Below are positions 43,770-51,689 of a DNA stretch of 64,000 nt, piece after piece. Source of the DNA: Mesorhizobium sp. Lineage in GTDB: Bacteria; Pseudomonadota; Alphaproteobacteria; Rhizobiales; Rhizobiaceae. Every line of letters begins with the position of its first letter. Position 1 is the first letter of the stretch. The notes under the pieces were generated by a model. The model searched no databases. It was not told the DNA's origin and saw only the letters and a list, made by a program, of their open reading frames with translations. A program made the position numbers and the translations under genes. The stretch is from NCBI RefSeq assembly GCF_023954305.1, contig NZ_JAMLIG010000003.1, positions 186,001 through 250,000 of the forward strand. The letters are read 5' to 3'.

Positions 43770-44203
43770 GTCACCCCCTGTGTGAAATACAACAAGTCTG
43801 ATCGGAATGACGCGGAAGCCATCTGCGAAGCGGTGGGGCGGCCTTCGATGCGCTACTGCCGCCGAAGTCAACCGAACAGCTGGCGGTTCAGTCCGTTCGT
43901 ATTCGGCGACTCCTGATCGCCGATCGTGTTCGTCTCGTGAACCAGATTCGAGCCTTCTATCCGAACATGCCATCGTCATTGCCCGCGCGATTGTTCGGCA
44001 TCAGCAAACGGCGATCGCTACTTGGGCGCGCTGATGGTCCCGGCGCGCGCGCAGCTCTGAGTGGGATTGGGAACAAGCAGGATCCGCGAAGCCTCTTGCT
44101 CGGCAAGTTGCGCCAGTGGCGGCATCCCAATGTGGCGGCCGTGGCGCTCGCCAACAAGAATGCGAGAATCGTTTGGGCCGTGCTGCCGGGCGGCATGGAC
44201 TAG
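43770..44203 (+). pseudogene. IS110/IS1111-type transposase remnant
   Basis: Parts in different frames: KSDRNDAEAICEAVGRPSMR (the DAEAICEA motif of IS1111-type elements), IRRLLIADRVRLVNQIRAF and the C terminus KQDPRSLLLGKLRQW, HPNVAAVALANKNARIVWAVL. The pieces are joined by deletions, so it is not functional. Its left border coincides with the truncation of the iron-sulfur membrane protein. Confidence 0.8.
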
Positions 44204-44507
44204 GAGCCGGCGCTGTCAGTGACAGCAGCCTGAACGAAGCGCTAGCCAAAGATATCGGAGAAGGAGGTCCCTCCCTGCAATTGCAGCAAATGGTAGAGAT
44301 GGAGAAACGGGCACGCCATCGCTTCCCGAACCTGATTTCTGGACCGGCATGGCGTCAGCCAATGTCACGGGGGCTCTGAGGTGGAAGCGGGCCGCCTTCG
44401 ATTGGCCGTCCGAGGCCTGACTGCACACCGTCTCAACCGGATTCTTCGTCGTATCGCATCCTACCGCTCGTCTATGACCACACCGTCGAAGGGAAATCGT
44501 CCGGCGC

Positions 44508-44864
44508 TCACCTCGGCCGCCAGAACCGGGGCTTTGCTGCAGGTCGTCGATGCCCGAGCGGGCTGGACATCATGTCGGGCGTCCAGGGTGGATCGTAGGT
44601 GACCGCCACCTCGGCCGCGCTCACGCCCTTGACGGCCAAGGCCGCGCGCTGCACTCCCTCCTTCAGGTAGCCGACGGCCGGACATCCCGGCGTGGTCGTC
44701 GTCATGACCACGTGCGCCGTCGCGCCATCGTCGACCGCCACGAAGTAGATCAGCCCGAGGTCGACGACGTTCTCGCCCAGTTCCGGATCGATGACTGCAC
44801 GCAGCGATTCCCTCACGCTGTCCGACAGCGATACCCGGTCCGCCGATTCCGGCGCGGCAGTCAT
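44508..44864 (-). CDS. DUF59 (MIP18/PaaD-like) metal-sulfur cluster protein
   Basis: A 118-residue DUF59 protein: VRESLRAVIDPELGENVVDL, VVMTTTTPGCPAVGYLKEG with the conserved Cys, and VAVTYDPPWTPDMMS. Members of this family help build or insert iron-sulfur clusters (SufT, PaaD, MIP18). Coupled by ATGA to the DUF2249-like gene upstream. It closes the long nar block, downstream of which the strand changes. A decayed copy lies at 22432-22775. Confidence 0.85.
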   Translation of the reverse strand: MTAAPESADRVSLSDSVRESLRAVIDPELGENVVDLGLIYFVAVDDGATAHVVMTTTTPGCPAVGYLKEGVQRAALAVKGVSAAEVAVTYDPPWTPDMMSSPLGHRRPAAKPRFWRPR

Positions 44865-45364
44865 GACCCCGTCCCGATGCGCACCAGCAGGCGATAGACG
44901 GTGCCGTCCGGATTGAATCCGCCCTGCCACTCGTGCCCGCGCTTCGCGAGCTGCGGAAACAGGAAGATGGGTTCGCGGTCTAGAAGGGCTTCCATCACCT
45001 CTCCCAGTTGCATGGCCTCTGCAGCCCCGAGCACCTTCACCATGGGCTCCGGCGGCATGAGCCCGCGATTGTCGAGATTCATCAGGGGACTCGGCCAGCG
45101 CTCGGCCGACTCCTCGCCTGTCGGCGCAGCCGGACCGGCCGTTGGGGTGAACAGCACTTCCCAGTCTCCGCCACCGATCTCCCTGTCCTGATGCGTGAAT
45201 CCCCGCGACCCGAGCGCCCCGAACAGCGGCACGGGCCGGAACGGAGCCAGCAGGCGAAGGCCTTCGCCGGGTCCGAGCGAGGCCACCGTCTCCATGATGC
45301 GGCCGAACGGCTCGCCGCCTGCCGCCAGTATCGGTCGGACGTCCAGCTCCACGTAGTCCGTCAT
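44861..45364 (-). CDS. DUF2249-domain protein, two-part
   Basis: A 167-residue protein. Residues 1-75 are a DUF2249 domain (VELDVRPILAAGGEPFGRIM, SLGPGEGLRLLAPFRPVPLF, GGDWEVLF). Residues 95-167 form a second conserved segment (LDNRGLMPPEPMVKVL, GAAEAMQLGEVMEALL, FLFPQLAKRGHEWQGGF, TVYRLLVRIG) that again looks like DUF2249. It lies between the large membrane protein and the DUF59 gene. A 5'-truncated copy is at 22772. Biochemistry unknown. Confidence 0.8.
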   Translation of the reverse strand: MTDYVELDVRPILAAGGEPFGRIMETVASLGPGEGLRLLAPFRPVPLFGALGSRGFTHQDREIGGGDWEVLFTPTAGPAAPTGEESAERWPSPLMNLDNRGLMPPEPMVKVLGAAEAMQLGEVMEALLDREPIFLFPQLAKRGHEWQGGFNPDGTVYRLLVRIGTGS

Positions 45365-45378
45365 GGTCGTGCTCCGTT

Positions 45379-46737
45379 TCAGCGCCGGCCCGGGGCAAGA
45401 GAGTAAAGCAGGGAAGGACGCCGGGCTCCCTCGGGAAACCGCAGGCTGCCGTCGACGTCCGAGAGCATCCGTGCCCGGACCAGATTCACGACTATGGCGG
45501 CGGTCGCCGCAAGCGTACCTGCGCCAGCGATGCGGAATCCGGTACCGCTTCCGACCGACAGGGCGGCCGTCCCCGCCCAGACCGATGCGAAGTAAAGCAG
45601 GAACCATGGCCGTGCCCTCGGTTCCGAAACAAGGTCCTGGACTCGCGGGGTGGGAGCGCGGCCGAGAACGGGCCCGTAGCACTCCAGCCAGGTCATGAAC
45701 GGCACGATCTTGTAGAGCTGCGCCAGGCCGAGGCCCGACAGCCATCCGAAGGCAGCCAAGTAGATGGTCGCGGCGATCGCCGTTTCGGCTCCCGCCAGGG
45801 CCGCCAGCGGCGCGAGCAGCACCACCGCGAGCCCAAGCGAGACAAAGGCGAGAGCGGCGATCCTCATGTTCAGTTCCAGCTCCCTGCGTCTTCGCGCGCG
45901 ATAGAAATGCATGACATCCCGCCCGTAGAAGGCGGCCGCGCCAGCGGCGGCGATCGCAGCGACCAACACCACGTCCGGCACGGACCAGCCGGCGAGAAGT
46001 GCCGCGAACCCTCCTCCAACTGCGGTCGCCAGCGCGCCGGCAGCGAGCAGGAAAGCCAAGCGGGTGCCGGCTCCCTGCGGGTCGGGCGAAAGGAGGAACA
46101 TAGGAAAGAGACGATAGGAAACGCCGACCGCGCACATCCCCAGCCAGCCGCCGAGCCCGGCGGCGGCATGAACAGGGACGCCACGGGCGGCGATCTCGGC
46201 AAGCGCGGGCGCCCAGAGCGTTCCGCCGAGCACTTGGGTGAACACGAAGCCCAGCGCGGCGGCGGCCACAAGGCCTGCGAGTCCCGCGGCGACGAAGGCC
46301 GCCGGGAGCGGAACGGGCCGGGACCGCGCAAGCGTCAGGCCGATCGCCGCCGCCGCCATGGCGAAACCCACGCAGAGCAGAAGGCCGCCCATCGGCAGGA
46401 ACGGCGCGACCGTGTTCAGCAAGCCGTCCATCGAGACGAAGCCCGACAGCAGCGAGATCAGGCCCAGGATGATGAACAGGAGCGCGGGCAGCGTCAGGCC
46501 AGTTCCCGCGAGCGGACGATTCACGAGAACCGGAACGAACTGGAACAGCGCCCCGCACATCAGGAGGCTCAGCCAACCGATCGCCGCGAGATGGACCACC
46601 ACGAGGGTTGCCGGAGCCTTCAACCCGTCCACCGGAAATCCGTAACCCACCGTCATCAAGGCCTCTGCTGCCAGCAGCGACAGCAGCGCCGCGGCGAAAT
46701 AGGCCATGGTCCATCTTGAGAGCGGGGTTCCGGTCAT
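45379..46737 (-). CDS. Multi-helix membrane protein linked to DUF2249 (NnrS-like or heme-copper-like)
   Basis: A 452-residue protein with about twelve membrane helices: LVVVHLAAIGWLSLLMCGALF, LLFIILGLISLLSGF, GVPVHAAAGLGGWLGMCAVGVSY, LAAFGWLSGLGLAQLYKIVPF. Conserved His at VVVHL and VPVHAAAG could bind heme or copper, as in NnrS or the heme-copper fold. Genes of this type stand beside DUF2249 genes in many denitrifiers. I start at 46737; the longer open frame to 46971 overlaps the DUF2249 gene. A role in NO tolerance or in cofactor assembly is a guess. Confidence 0.75.
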   Translation of the reverse strand: MTGTPLSRWTMAYFAAALLSLLAAEALMTVGYGFPVDGLKAPATLVVVHLAAIGWLSLLMCGALFQFVPVLVNRPLAGTGLTLPALLFIILGLISLLSGFVSMDGLLNTVAPFLPMGGLLLCVGFAMAAAAIGLTLARSRPVPLPAAFVAAGLAGLVAAAALGFVFTQVLGGTLWAPALAEIAARGVPVHAAAGLGGWLGMCAVGVSYRLFPMFLLSPDPQGAGTRLAFLLAAGALATAVGGGFAALLAGWSVPDVVLVAAIAAAGAAAFYGRDVMHFYRARRRRELELNMRIAALAFVSLGLAVVLLAPLAALAGAETAIAATIYLAAFGWLSGLGLAQLYKIVPFMTWLECYGPVLGRAPTPRVQDLVSEPRARPWFLLYFASVWAGTAALSVGSGTGFRIAGAGTLAATAAIVVNLVRARMLSDVDGSLRFPEGARRPSLLYSLAPGRR

Positions 46738-46807
46738 CTGTCTCGCTCTTTCCCCGGACCCGCATGCGGGGCGAGCCAGCGCAGGCCCGGGTGGAAACGG
46801 CGACGCA

Positions 46808-47086
46808 TCAGGAGCCGCAGCAGCATTCGCACCCGCTGCCTGGCTCCCTGGATATGAGCACGCGCCAGACCTCCGGCCCCTGTTCGACATAGGTCCAGTC
46901 GAAGAGCCCGGGGAACTTCGCCTGTATCTGATACTGCAGCGGCCGCGGCTCGTGATCGCTGACGATCGCAAAGGTCTGACTCGGCTTCAGCGCCTCAAGC
47001 ACCGAGAAAATCCTCGGATGGCGCTCGTTGGGAGGGATGGTGCGTACGTCGATGGTCGGAATTTCGGCGAGTTGGTCAGTGGTCAT
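46808..47086 (-). CDS. DUF2249 protein with C-terminal Cys cluster
   Basis: A 92-residue DUF2249 protein: TIDVRTIPPNERHPRIFSVL, SDHEPRPLQYQIQAKFPG, YVEQGPEVWRVLIS, ending CECCCGS. It matches the one at 29022-29300 along its length. I start at the ATG 47086. A GTTTG-N8-CAAAC box lies 90 bases upstream, inside the 3' end of the DUF2478 gene, so the downstream four genes probably have their own anaerobic promoter. Confidence 0.85.
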   Translation of the reverse strand: MTTDQLAEIPTIDVRTIPPNERHPRIFSVLEALKPSQTFAIVSDHEPRPLQYQIQAKFPGLFDWTYVEQGPEVWRVLISREPGSGCECCCGS

Positions 47087-47152
47087 GCGCAAGGCTCCAG
47101 ATTCAACCGCAAGCGGGCATGACGCGTGCCGCGCCGCCAGCTCAGGGGAACT

Positions 47153-47806
47153 CTAGCGAACCCGGCCGGATACTTGTTTGTCGAAGCGCAAACTATCAGG
47201 AGAGGAGCGAGGCCGGTCTGCGCCCAAAGCTCCTGCGCGCATGACACGCGGCGCCGTTGTCCTGGGCGGCAAGGCAGAAAGGCCTAAGTCCCAGCAGACG
47301 CGGGAAGCGTCACCGGGCAGCGCTTCGATCGCATGGTCCGTCGTATAGGTCTCGGCAAACAGTTGCCAAGCTTCGAGGTTGCGATAGGGTACCGCGATCA
47401 GCACGGGAACCTCGCACGCCAGCGCCTCGGCGATGAGCGGTCTGAAGCCGCCGCCTTCGGCCTCGGTCTTGCCGAACTTGTTGACCATCACGAGGTCGAC
47501 CCCCACTTCCAGCCCGCGCGCCGCCGAGGCGACAGCCTTCAGCAATTCGTCGACGTCCAGCATGCAGCCGCGCGCATGCGGGCCACGATCCTCCGAGATG
47601 CCAAAGCGCTCGCCGCTCGACAGTTCCTCGAGGATCATGTCGCAGCGGGCGCGGCCTGGACAGGGCTGATTGCGCTGCACGAAGCCTGCTAGCGAAAGGC
47701 CCTGGCCGACGAGATGATCGGCCACGGTACGCATGACCGCATCGATCGCGGCGCTGTCGGAGTAGATGATTGCCGTAATCGGGGTCGGGGGAGAGAGCCG
47801 GGACAA
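47153..47806 (-). CDS. DUF2478 protein
   Basis: A 217-residue protein of the DUF2478 (NTPase-related) family: ITAIIYSDSAAIDAVMRTVA, GFVQRNQPCPGRARCDMILE, DRGPHARGCMLDVDELLKAV, DLVMVNKFGKTEAEGGGFRP. The family is often near molybdenum cofactor or molybdate genes, as here after mogA. I use a TTG at 47806, which leaves a 16-base gap after the mogA stop; the longer reading overlaps it. The last 40 residues (ALPPRTTAPRV ...) go beyond the usual family end and overlap an FNR-type box. Confidence 0.75.
   Translation of the reverse strand: MSRLSPPTPITAIIYSDSAAIDAVMRTVADHLVGQGLSLAGFVQRNQPCPGRARCDMILEELSSGERFGISEDRGPHARGCMLDVDELLKAVASAARGLEVGVDLVMVNKFGKTEAEGGGFRPLIAEALACEVPVLIAVPYRNLEAWQLFAETYTTDHAIEALPGDASRVCWDLGLSALPPRTTAPRVMRAGALGADRPRSSPDSLRFDKQVSGRVR
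47177..47192. promoter_or_regulatory. FNR/NnrR-type box before the DUF2249 gene
   Basis: TTTGTCGAAGCGCAAA, extendable to GTTTG-N8-CAAAC, in TTG-N8-CAA spacing, 91-106 bases before the DUF2249 start at 47086. The same box type precedes the other DUF2249 gene (28908). Confidence 0.65.
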
Positions 47807-47822
47807 TTGAAAAACCCTTCGT

Positions 47823-48353
47823 TCAGGTTGCGGGCCGGAAAGCGCGGCAAATTTCGGGCCTGGTCTCAAGACGTGGCCCGCCGATCAGGTCGATGCAGTA
47901 TGGGATGGCGGCGAAGACTGCGTCCAGGCAGGTCGCGATCGACGACGGTTTGCCGGGCAGGTTGACGATCAGCGACTGTCCGCGCGTTCCGGCGATCTGC
48001 CGCGACAGGATCGCGGTCGGAACCTCGGCGAGGCTAGCGGTTCGCATCGCTTCGCCGAAGCCAGGTAGAAGGCGCTCGCACACTTCCGCGGTCGCCTCCG
48101 GCGTCACGTCGCGCGCCGCTGGACCGGTGCCGCCGGTGGTCAGGATCAGCGCGCATCTCTCCCGGTCGCAAAGTCCGACCAGCGCCTGCTCGATCGCGGC
48201 ACGGTCATCCGACACGAGCCGCTTTTCCGGCCGCCAGTCATTCGCCAGAACCTTGGCGAGATAGGCTTCGATCGCGGGTCCGCCGCGATCCTCGTAGAGG
48301 CCGGCCGCGGCCCGGTCTGAACTTACGACGATGCCGATCGCGATGGACGTCAT
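47823..48353 (-). CDS. Molybdopterin adenylyltransferase-like protein (MogA/MoaB family)
   Basis: A 176-residue MogA/MoaB-fold protein: TSIAIGIVVSSDRAAAGLYE, RCALILTTGGTGPAARDVTP with the TTGGTG motif and Asp, and IVNLPGKPSSIATCLDAVF. It should adenylate molybdopterin before Mo insertion, which serves NarG (bis-MGD) and the molybdenum hydroxylase. I start at 48353, ten codons inside the open frame. Within the nar block it supplies the cofactor for nitrate reductase. Confidence 0.85.
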   Translation of the reverse strand: MTSIAIGIVVSSDRAAAGLYEDRGGPAIEAYLAKVLANDWRPEKRLVSDDRAAIEQALVGLCDRERCALILTTGGTGPAARDVTPEATAEVCERLLPGFGEAMRTASLAEVPTAILSRQIAGTRGQSLIVNLPGKPSSIATCLDAVFAAIPYCIDLIGGPRLETRPEICRAFRPAT

Positions 48354-48450
48354 GCTGGATGATTCCCGTGGCCGGAATGACATTTCGTCGTGGCTGTTCC
48401 AGTTGCCCCGGCGGCATTTCGGTCAAGCGGCTGTTCGAGCGCGTGCGCCA

Positions 48451-49032
48451 TCAGTGCGCCACACCGCGCCGCGCCTTCATGCCGCGTGCCATGGCGTCCA
48501 GGTCGCCTCTGGTCAGTCTGATCCTGGCGATGGCGAGAACGATGCCGTTCTCGATTGCCAGGTGACTGCTCTCGCTGGAGGCATAGGCTTGCATCAGTTC
48601 ACGCGCCGCGGAACTGACCTGAACCACCTCCGCGGACTGAACCGACAGCTCCGCAACGATTTTGTCGACGACGGATAGTGCTCGCCGGTGATCTTCCAAG
48701 AGCCGCGCGAGCACGACGCTCAGATTGTCTTCCCGCAGTGCCCTGCGTCGGACGGCGGGAAACAGATCCATTTCCTCATCCTCGTGATCAAGCGGGACGT
48801 CATGACTGAGGAACGTCACGACCGTGTCGGCCTCTCGTCGGTCTACCTTGCCCGACAGGGCGAAGCGGCGCAGCGCTGAACAGATCATTCGTTGGCGAAC
48901 GTGGTCCGCAAAGATGTAGGCGAGCGGTTCGTCGAGGAGTGACGACGGCATCACCTCGACCAGCGGCAAGGTGCTGGGGCGGGGAGCATTGCGGTCGGTA
49001 TTGCCTCTCGGTGCCGGATCAGGAATGGTCAT
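48451..49032 (-). CDS. Hemerythrin HHE-domain protein
   Basis: A 193-residue protein. A helical HHE domain shows the pattern PLAYIFADHVRQRMICSAL (His), FLSHDVPLDHEDEEMDLFPA (two His and Glu), LLEDHRRALSVV (His) and ESSHLAIENGIVL (His, Glu). Such proteins bind a di-iron centre and respond to NO or oxygen (as in YtfE/Ric). Start at 49032 after GGAGG; it overlaps the end of the preceding small gene. In the nar block it may repair iron-sulfur clusters damaged by NO. Confidence 0.82.
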   Translation of the reverse strand: MTIPDPAPRGNTDRNAPRPSTLPLVEVMPSSLLDEPLAYIFADHVRQRMICSALRRFALSGKVDRREADTVVTFLSHDVPLDHEDEEMDLFPAVRRRALREDNLSVVLARLLEDHRRALSVVDKIVAELSVQSAEVVQVSSAARELMQAYASSESSHLAIENGIVLAIARIRLTRGDLDAMARGMKARRGVAH

Positions 49033-49366
49033 GACAACCTCCGCCGCCGCACGAGCAGCCGTCATGTGCGCTGCCGGAATGGGTCCTGGCGTCGCGAGCG
49101 AGCGACCAGGACAGCATGCGGGTCAGGCAGGCGCCAGCGGGATCGTCGGAGCGCTCGAGCGCGGTCATCAGACCCAGCCAGTCCTCGTCCGACGCCAACA
49201 GGGCGAAGCGTTGAACGGCCCCGGTCACGTATTCGCCGATGCTCTCCCCGTGAGCATCCCGGGCTTCTTCCACCTGGGCGGCAAGTACAATGTCGCCGAG
49301 TTCCATCAATGTCGCCGTCGCCACGCTCTCGTCGCGCAGCGCGCTCATTATGTTCCCGAGCAGCAT
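49019..49366 (-). CDS. Small protein with C-terminal Cys/His tail
   Basis: A 115-residue protein, mostly helical (ATLMELGDIVLAAQVEEARD, YVTGAVQRFALLASDEDWLGL), that ends in a likely metal-binding tail DGCSCGGGGCHDHS. It starts 12 bases after the ppiC stop with AGAGAGG before the ATG and its end overlaps the hemerythrin start, so it belongs to the nar operon. No family recognised. The tail recalls metallochaperone ends (SlyD, HypB), so a role in metal delivery is possible. Confidence 0.65.
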   Translation of the reverse strand: MLLGNIMSALRDESVATATLMELGDIVLAAQVEEARDAHGESIGEYVTGAVQRFALLASDEDWLGLMTALERSDDPAGACLTRMLSWSLARDARTHSGSAHDGCSCGGGGCHDHS

Positions 49367-49378
49367 GGCATTGCCTCT

Positions 49379-50227
49379 CTATTGAACGAGTGGAGATGGG
49401 GAACCGGACAGTTCGATCCCGTCGATGACCGAACGGCCGGCGAGCATGGAGATGTAATGGCGGATGGCGGTCCGCCTTACACGTTCGTCGAGATAGTCGC
49501 CGATCCGCCGGCGAACAGCTTCGAAGGGCAATTGACGTCCCTCCTCGCGCCGATCGACGCGCACGATATGAAAACCGTAGCGGCTTTCGACCGGAACCTC
49601 GCGGATCGTGCCGATTGGCATCGAGCCGAGCGCGGCCTCGAATTCGGGAACCGTCTGTCCGGGGCCGATCTGGCCGAGATTGCCGCCAACTTCGCGCGAT
49701 GGGCAGGACGAGAACGTCCTGCAGAGTTCGGCGAACCGCTCCGGCGCGTCCACAAGCGTCTCGATCAGAACCTCGGCCTCGGCGCGCGCCGCCACGCGCG
49801 CATCGCCATCGCCCGGTGCAGCGGCGATCAGGATGTGCGATACCTCGAACAGGTCCGGCGAACGGAACCGCCGCGGATTCTGCGCGTAGTAGCGCCGGCA
49901 CTCGCCCTCACCCGCTGTCGGCGTCACCACCTCCTGCTCCACCAGCGTCCGGACGAGCGCCTCGTCGATCGTCTCTCGCCGGCCGGCCTCGTCGGCCATG
50001 GGTTCGGCCTGCACATCCAGCCTGCGCGCCTCCTGGAGCAGCAATTCGCGGATGGCGAGCGCGCTGGCCGCGGCCGTCCATGCCTCGAACTGGGTCGGCG
50101 CCGGGTGGTTCTGGATCTCCTGCGCGATTGCCTCGCGCGGGATCGCGACGCCGTTGACGCTGACGACGCGGGGTTGAAGCCGTTTCCTGGGCGTAACGAC
50201 CGTCGGATCGATGCTGACCATGGCCAT
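49379..50227 (-). CDS. PpiC/parvulin-type peptidyl-prolyl isomerase in the nar operon
   Basis: A 282-residue protein with an N-terminal helical part (IREAIAQEIQNHPAP-like segment and RETIDEALVRTLVEQEV) and a parvulin domain: FEVSHILIAAAPGDG, FAELCRTFSSCPSREVGGNLGQIGPGQ, FEAALGSMPIGTIREVPV, YGFHIVRVDRREEG. It has no obvious signal, so it acts in the cytoplasm, as in NifM. A stop-start overlap (TGATG) couples it to narI. Equivalent genes follow narI in other alphaproteobacteria and probably assist folding of the NarGH complex. Confidence 0.87.
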   Translation of the reverse strand: MAMVSIDPTVVTPRKRLQPRVVSVNGVAIPREAIAQEIQNHPAPTQFEAWTAAASALAIRELLLQEARRLDVQAEPMADEAGRRETIDEALVRTLVEQEVVTPTAGEGECRRYYAQNPRRFRSPDLFEVSHILIAAAPGDGDARVAARAEAEVLIETLVDAPERFAELCRTFSSCPSREVGGNLGQIGPGQTVPEFEAALGSMPIGTIREVPVESRYGFHIVRVDRREEGRQLPFEAVRRRIGDYLDERVRRTAIRHYISMLAGRSVIDGIELSGSPSPLVQ

Positions 50228-50931
50228 CACTCCGCCGGACCGAGCGTGCGGCGCGTGCGCACCACCTGGTAGCCGCGCCGCCCGAGATACCAGACCGGCG
50301 CCGACCAGACATGCACGAGGCGGGTGAAGGGGAAGAGGAGGAAGATGGTCATCCCCAGCGCCAGATGCGCCTTGAAGATTGGATGCGCGTCGGCCACCAG
50401 CATCCAGGCGTCGCCGCGCAGGGTCAGTATGCCCTGAGCCCAATTCATGAACTTGACCATCTCGTGGCCGTCCATGTGGCCGAGCGAGATCGGGATCGTC
50501 GCCAGGCCGAGCAGCAGTTGCACAAACAGGATGAGCAGGATCGCGGTGTCGGAGAACGAGGATGTCGCACGGATGCGCGCATCGAAGAGACGCCGGTGCG
50601 TCAAGAGAGAGATGCCGACGAAGCACATCAGGCCGGCGATGCCGCCCGCCACGATAGCCAGCCCCTGTTTGAAGCCGTGACCGATGCCCAACGCGTCGAA
50701 GACGGCGATCGGCGTCAGCAGACCAACGAAATGTCCGACGAAGATCACCAGAATTCCCACGTGGAAGAGGTTCGAACCCCAGCGCAACTGCCTGCGGCGC
50801 AGAAGCTGCGAGGAGCCGGACTTCCACGTATACTGCTCGCGATCGAAGCGGATGGCGCTGCCGAGCAGGAACACGGTGAGGCACAAATAGGGGTACCAGC
50901 CGTAAACGGCGTGATTGATGTAGCTGGCCAT
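50227..50931 (-). CDS. narI: Respiratory nitrate reductase gamma subunit
   Basis: A 234-residue cytochrome b subunit with five membrane helices: YPYLCLTVFLLGSAIRF, FHVGILVIFVGHFVGLLTP, IAGLMCFVGISLLTHRR, TAILLILFVQLLLGLATIP and HLALGMTIFLLFPFTRLVHVW. The four heme ligands are the His in FHVG and GHFVG (helix 2) and in HPIFKAHL/RLVHVW (helix 5). It oxidises quinol and passes electrons to NarH. Start at 50931, 11 bases after narJ. Confidence 0.95.
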   Translation of the reverse strand: MASYINHAVYGWYPYLCLTVFLLGSAIRFDREQYTWKSGSSQLLRRRQLRWGSNLFHVGILVIFVGHFVGLLTPIAVFDALGIGHGFKQGLAIVAGGIAGLMCFVGISLLTHRRLFDARIRATSSFSDTAILLILFVQLLLGLATIPISLGHMDGHEMVKFMNWAQGILTLRGDAWMLVADAHPIFKAHLALGMTIFLLFPFTRLVHVWSAPVWYLGRRGYQVVRTRRTLGPAE

Positions 50932-50942
50932 GGCGACGCCTC

Positions 50943-51689
50943 CTACTTGCGCAGCGGGTTGACGGAATGGGTGATGATTGGCCTCTGCGGTGGCGGCACC
51001 GAGATGCCTTCCGCCGGCCGGCGGGCGGCGCGCATCCGGGAGGTCAAGCCATCCTTCCCGCAGTCGGAGGCGGCGCCTGGACCGAACAGGACTTCCTCTT
51101 CCTCCCACGCCGCATCGAGCGCTTCGAGATCGTCCGGCTCGGGATCCGGTTCGGCCCGCAGCGCCGCCAGGGCAGCGGCGTCGAGCTTGGCCTTCGACAG
51201 GCTGACGAGAGCCCACAGGACGGCTTCGTAGGGCGAGGACCGCTTGGCCAGTCGCTCGCGCAGCGCGGCAAAGACATGCGCCGGCTGGCCGATGAGTTCG
51301 ATCGCCGCAGGCGCGTCGAGAAGTGCGGCATACTCGAGGAAGAGCGGCAGGAAATCCGGCAGTTCCTCGGTCGTCGGCGTGAACCCACCGTCCTCGTAGA
51401 GCTTGATCAGATCGACCATCGCCTGACCGCGGGCGCGGCTTTCGCCATGCACGTGCTCGAACAGGTGCAGCGAGAGCGAGCGCGTGCGGTCGAACAGGAG
51501 GACGTAGCGCTCCTGCAGATCGTAGATGTCGCCTGAGGCGAGGTCGTCGACAAGCCGGTGCAGGGCTTTGCGTTCGGCACGGGGCAGAACGGCCTCGCGG
51601 TCGATGACGGCCCTGATGTCGTCGCAGGCTTCGATCAGTTCCGGCGTCGGGTAGGACAGGAGCGCGGAAAGGGCTTTGAGTGTTTTCAC
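50943..51689 (-). CDS. narJ: Nitrate reductase molybdenum-cofactor assembly chaperone
   Basis: A 248-residue NarJ of the TorD-like helical family: KTLKALSALLSYPTPELIEAC, DLQERYVLLFDRTRSLSLHLFEHVHGESR and GQAMVDLIKLYEDGGFTP. Starts at a GTG that shares bases with the narH stop (GTGA). It is needed to insert the Mo cofactor into NarG. The C-terminal 45 residues are acidic then basic and longer than in E. coli. Confidence 0.95.
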   Translation of the reverse strand: MKTLKALSALLSYPTPELIEACDDIRAVIDREAVLPRAERKALHRLVDDLASGDIYDLQERYVLLFDRTRSLSLHLFEHVHGESRARGQAMVDLIKLYEDGGFTPTTEELPDFLPLFLEYAALLDAPAAIELIGQPAHVFAALRERLAKRSSPYEAVLWALVSLSKAKLDAAALAALRAEPDPEPDDLEALDAAWEEEEVLFGPGAASDCGKDGLTSRMRAARRPAEGISVPPPQRPIITHSVNPLRK

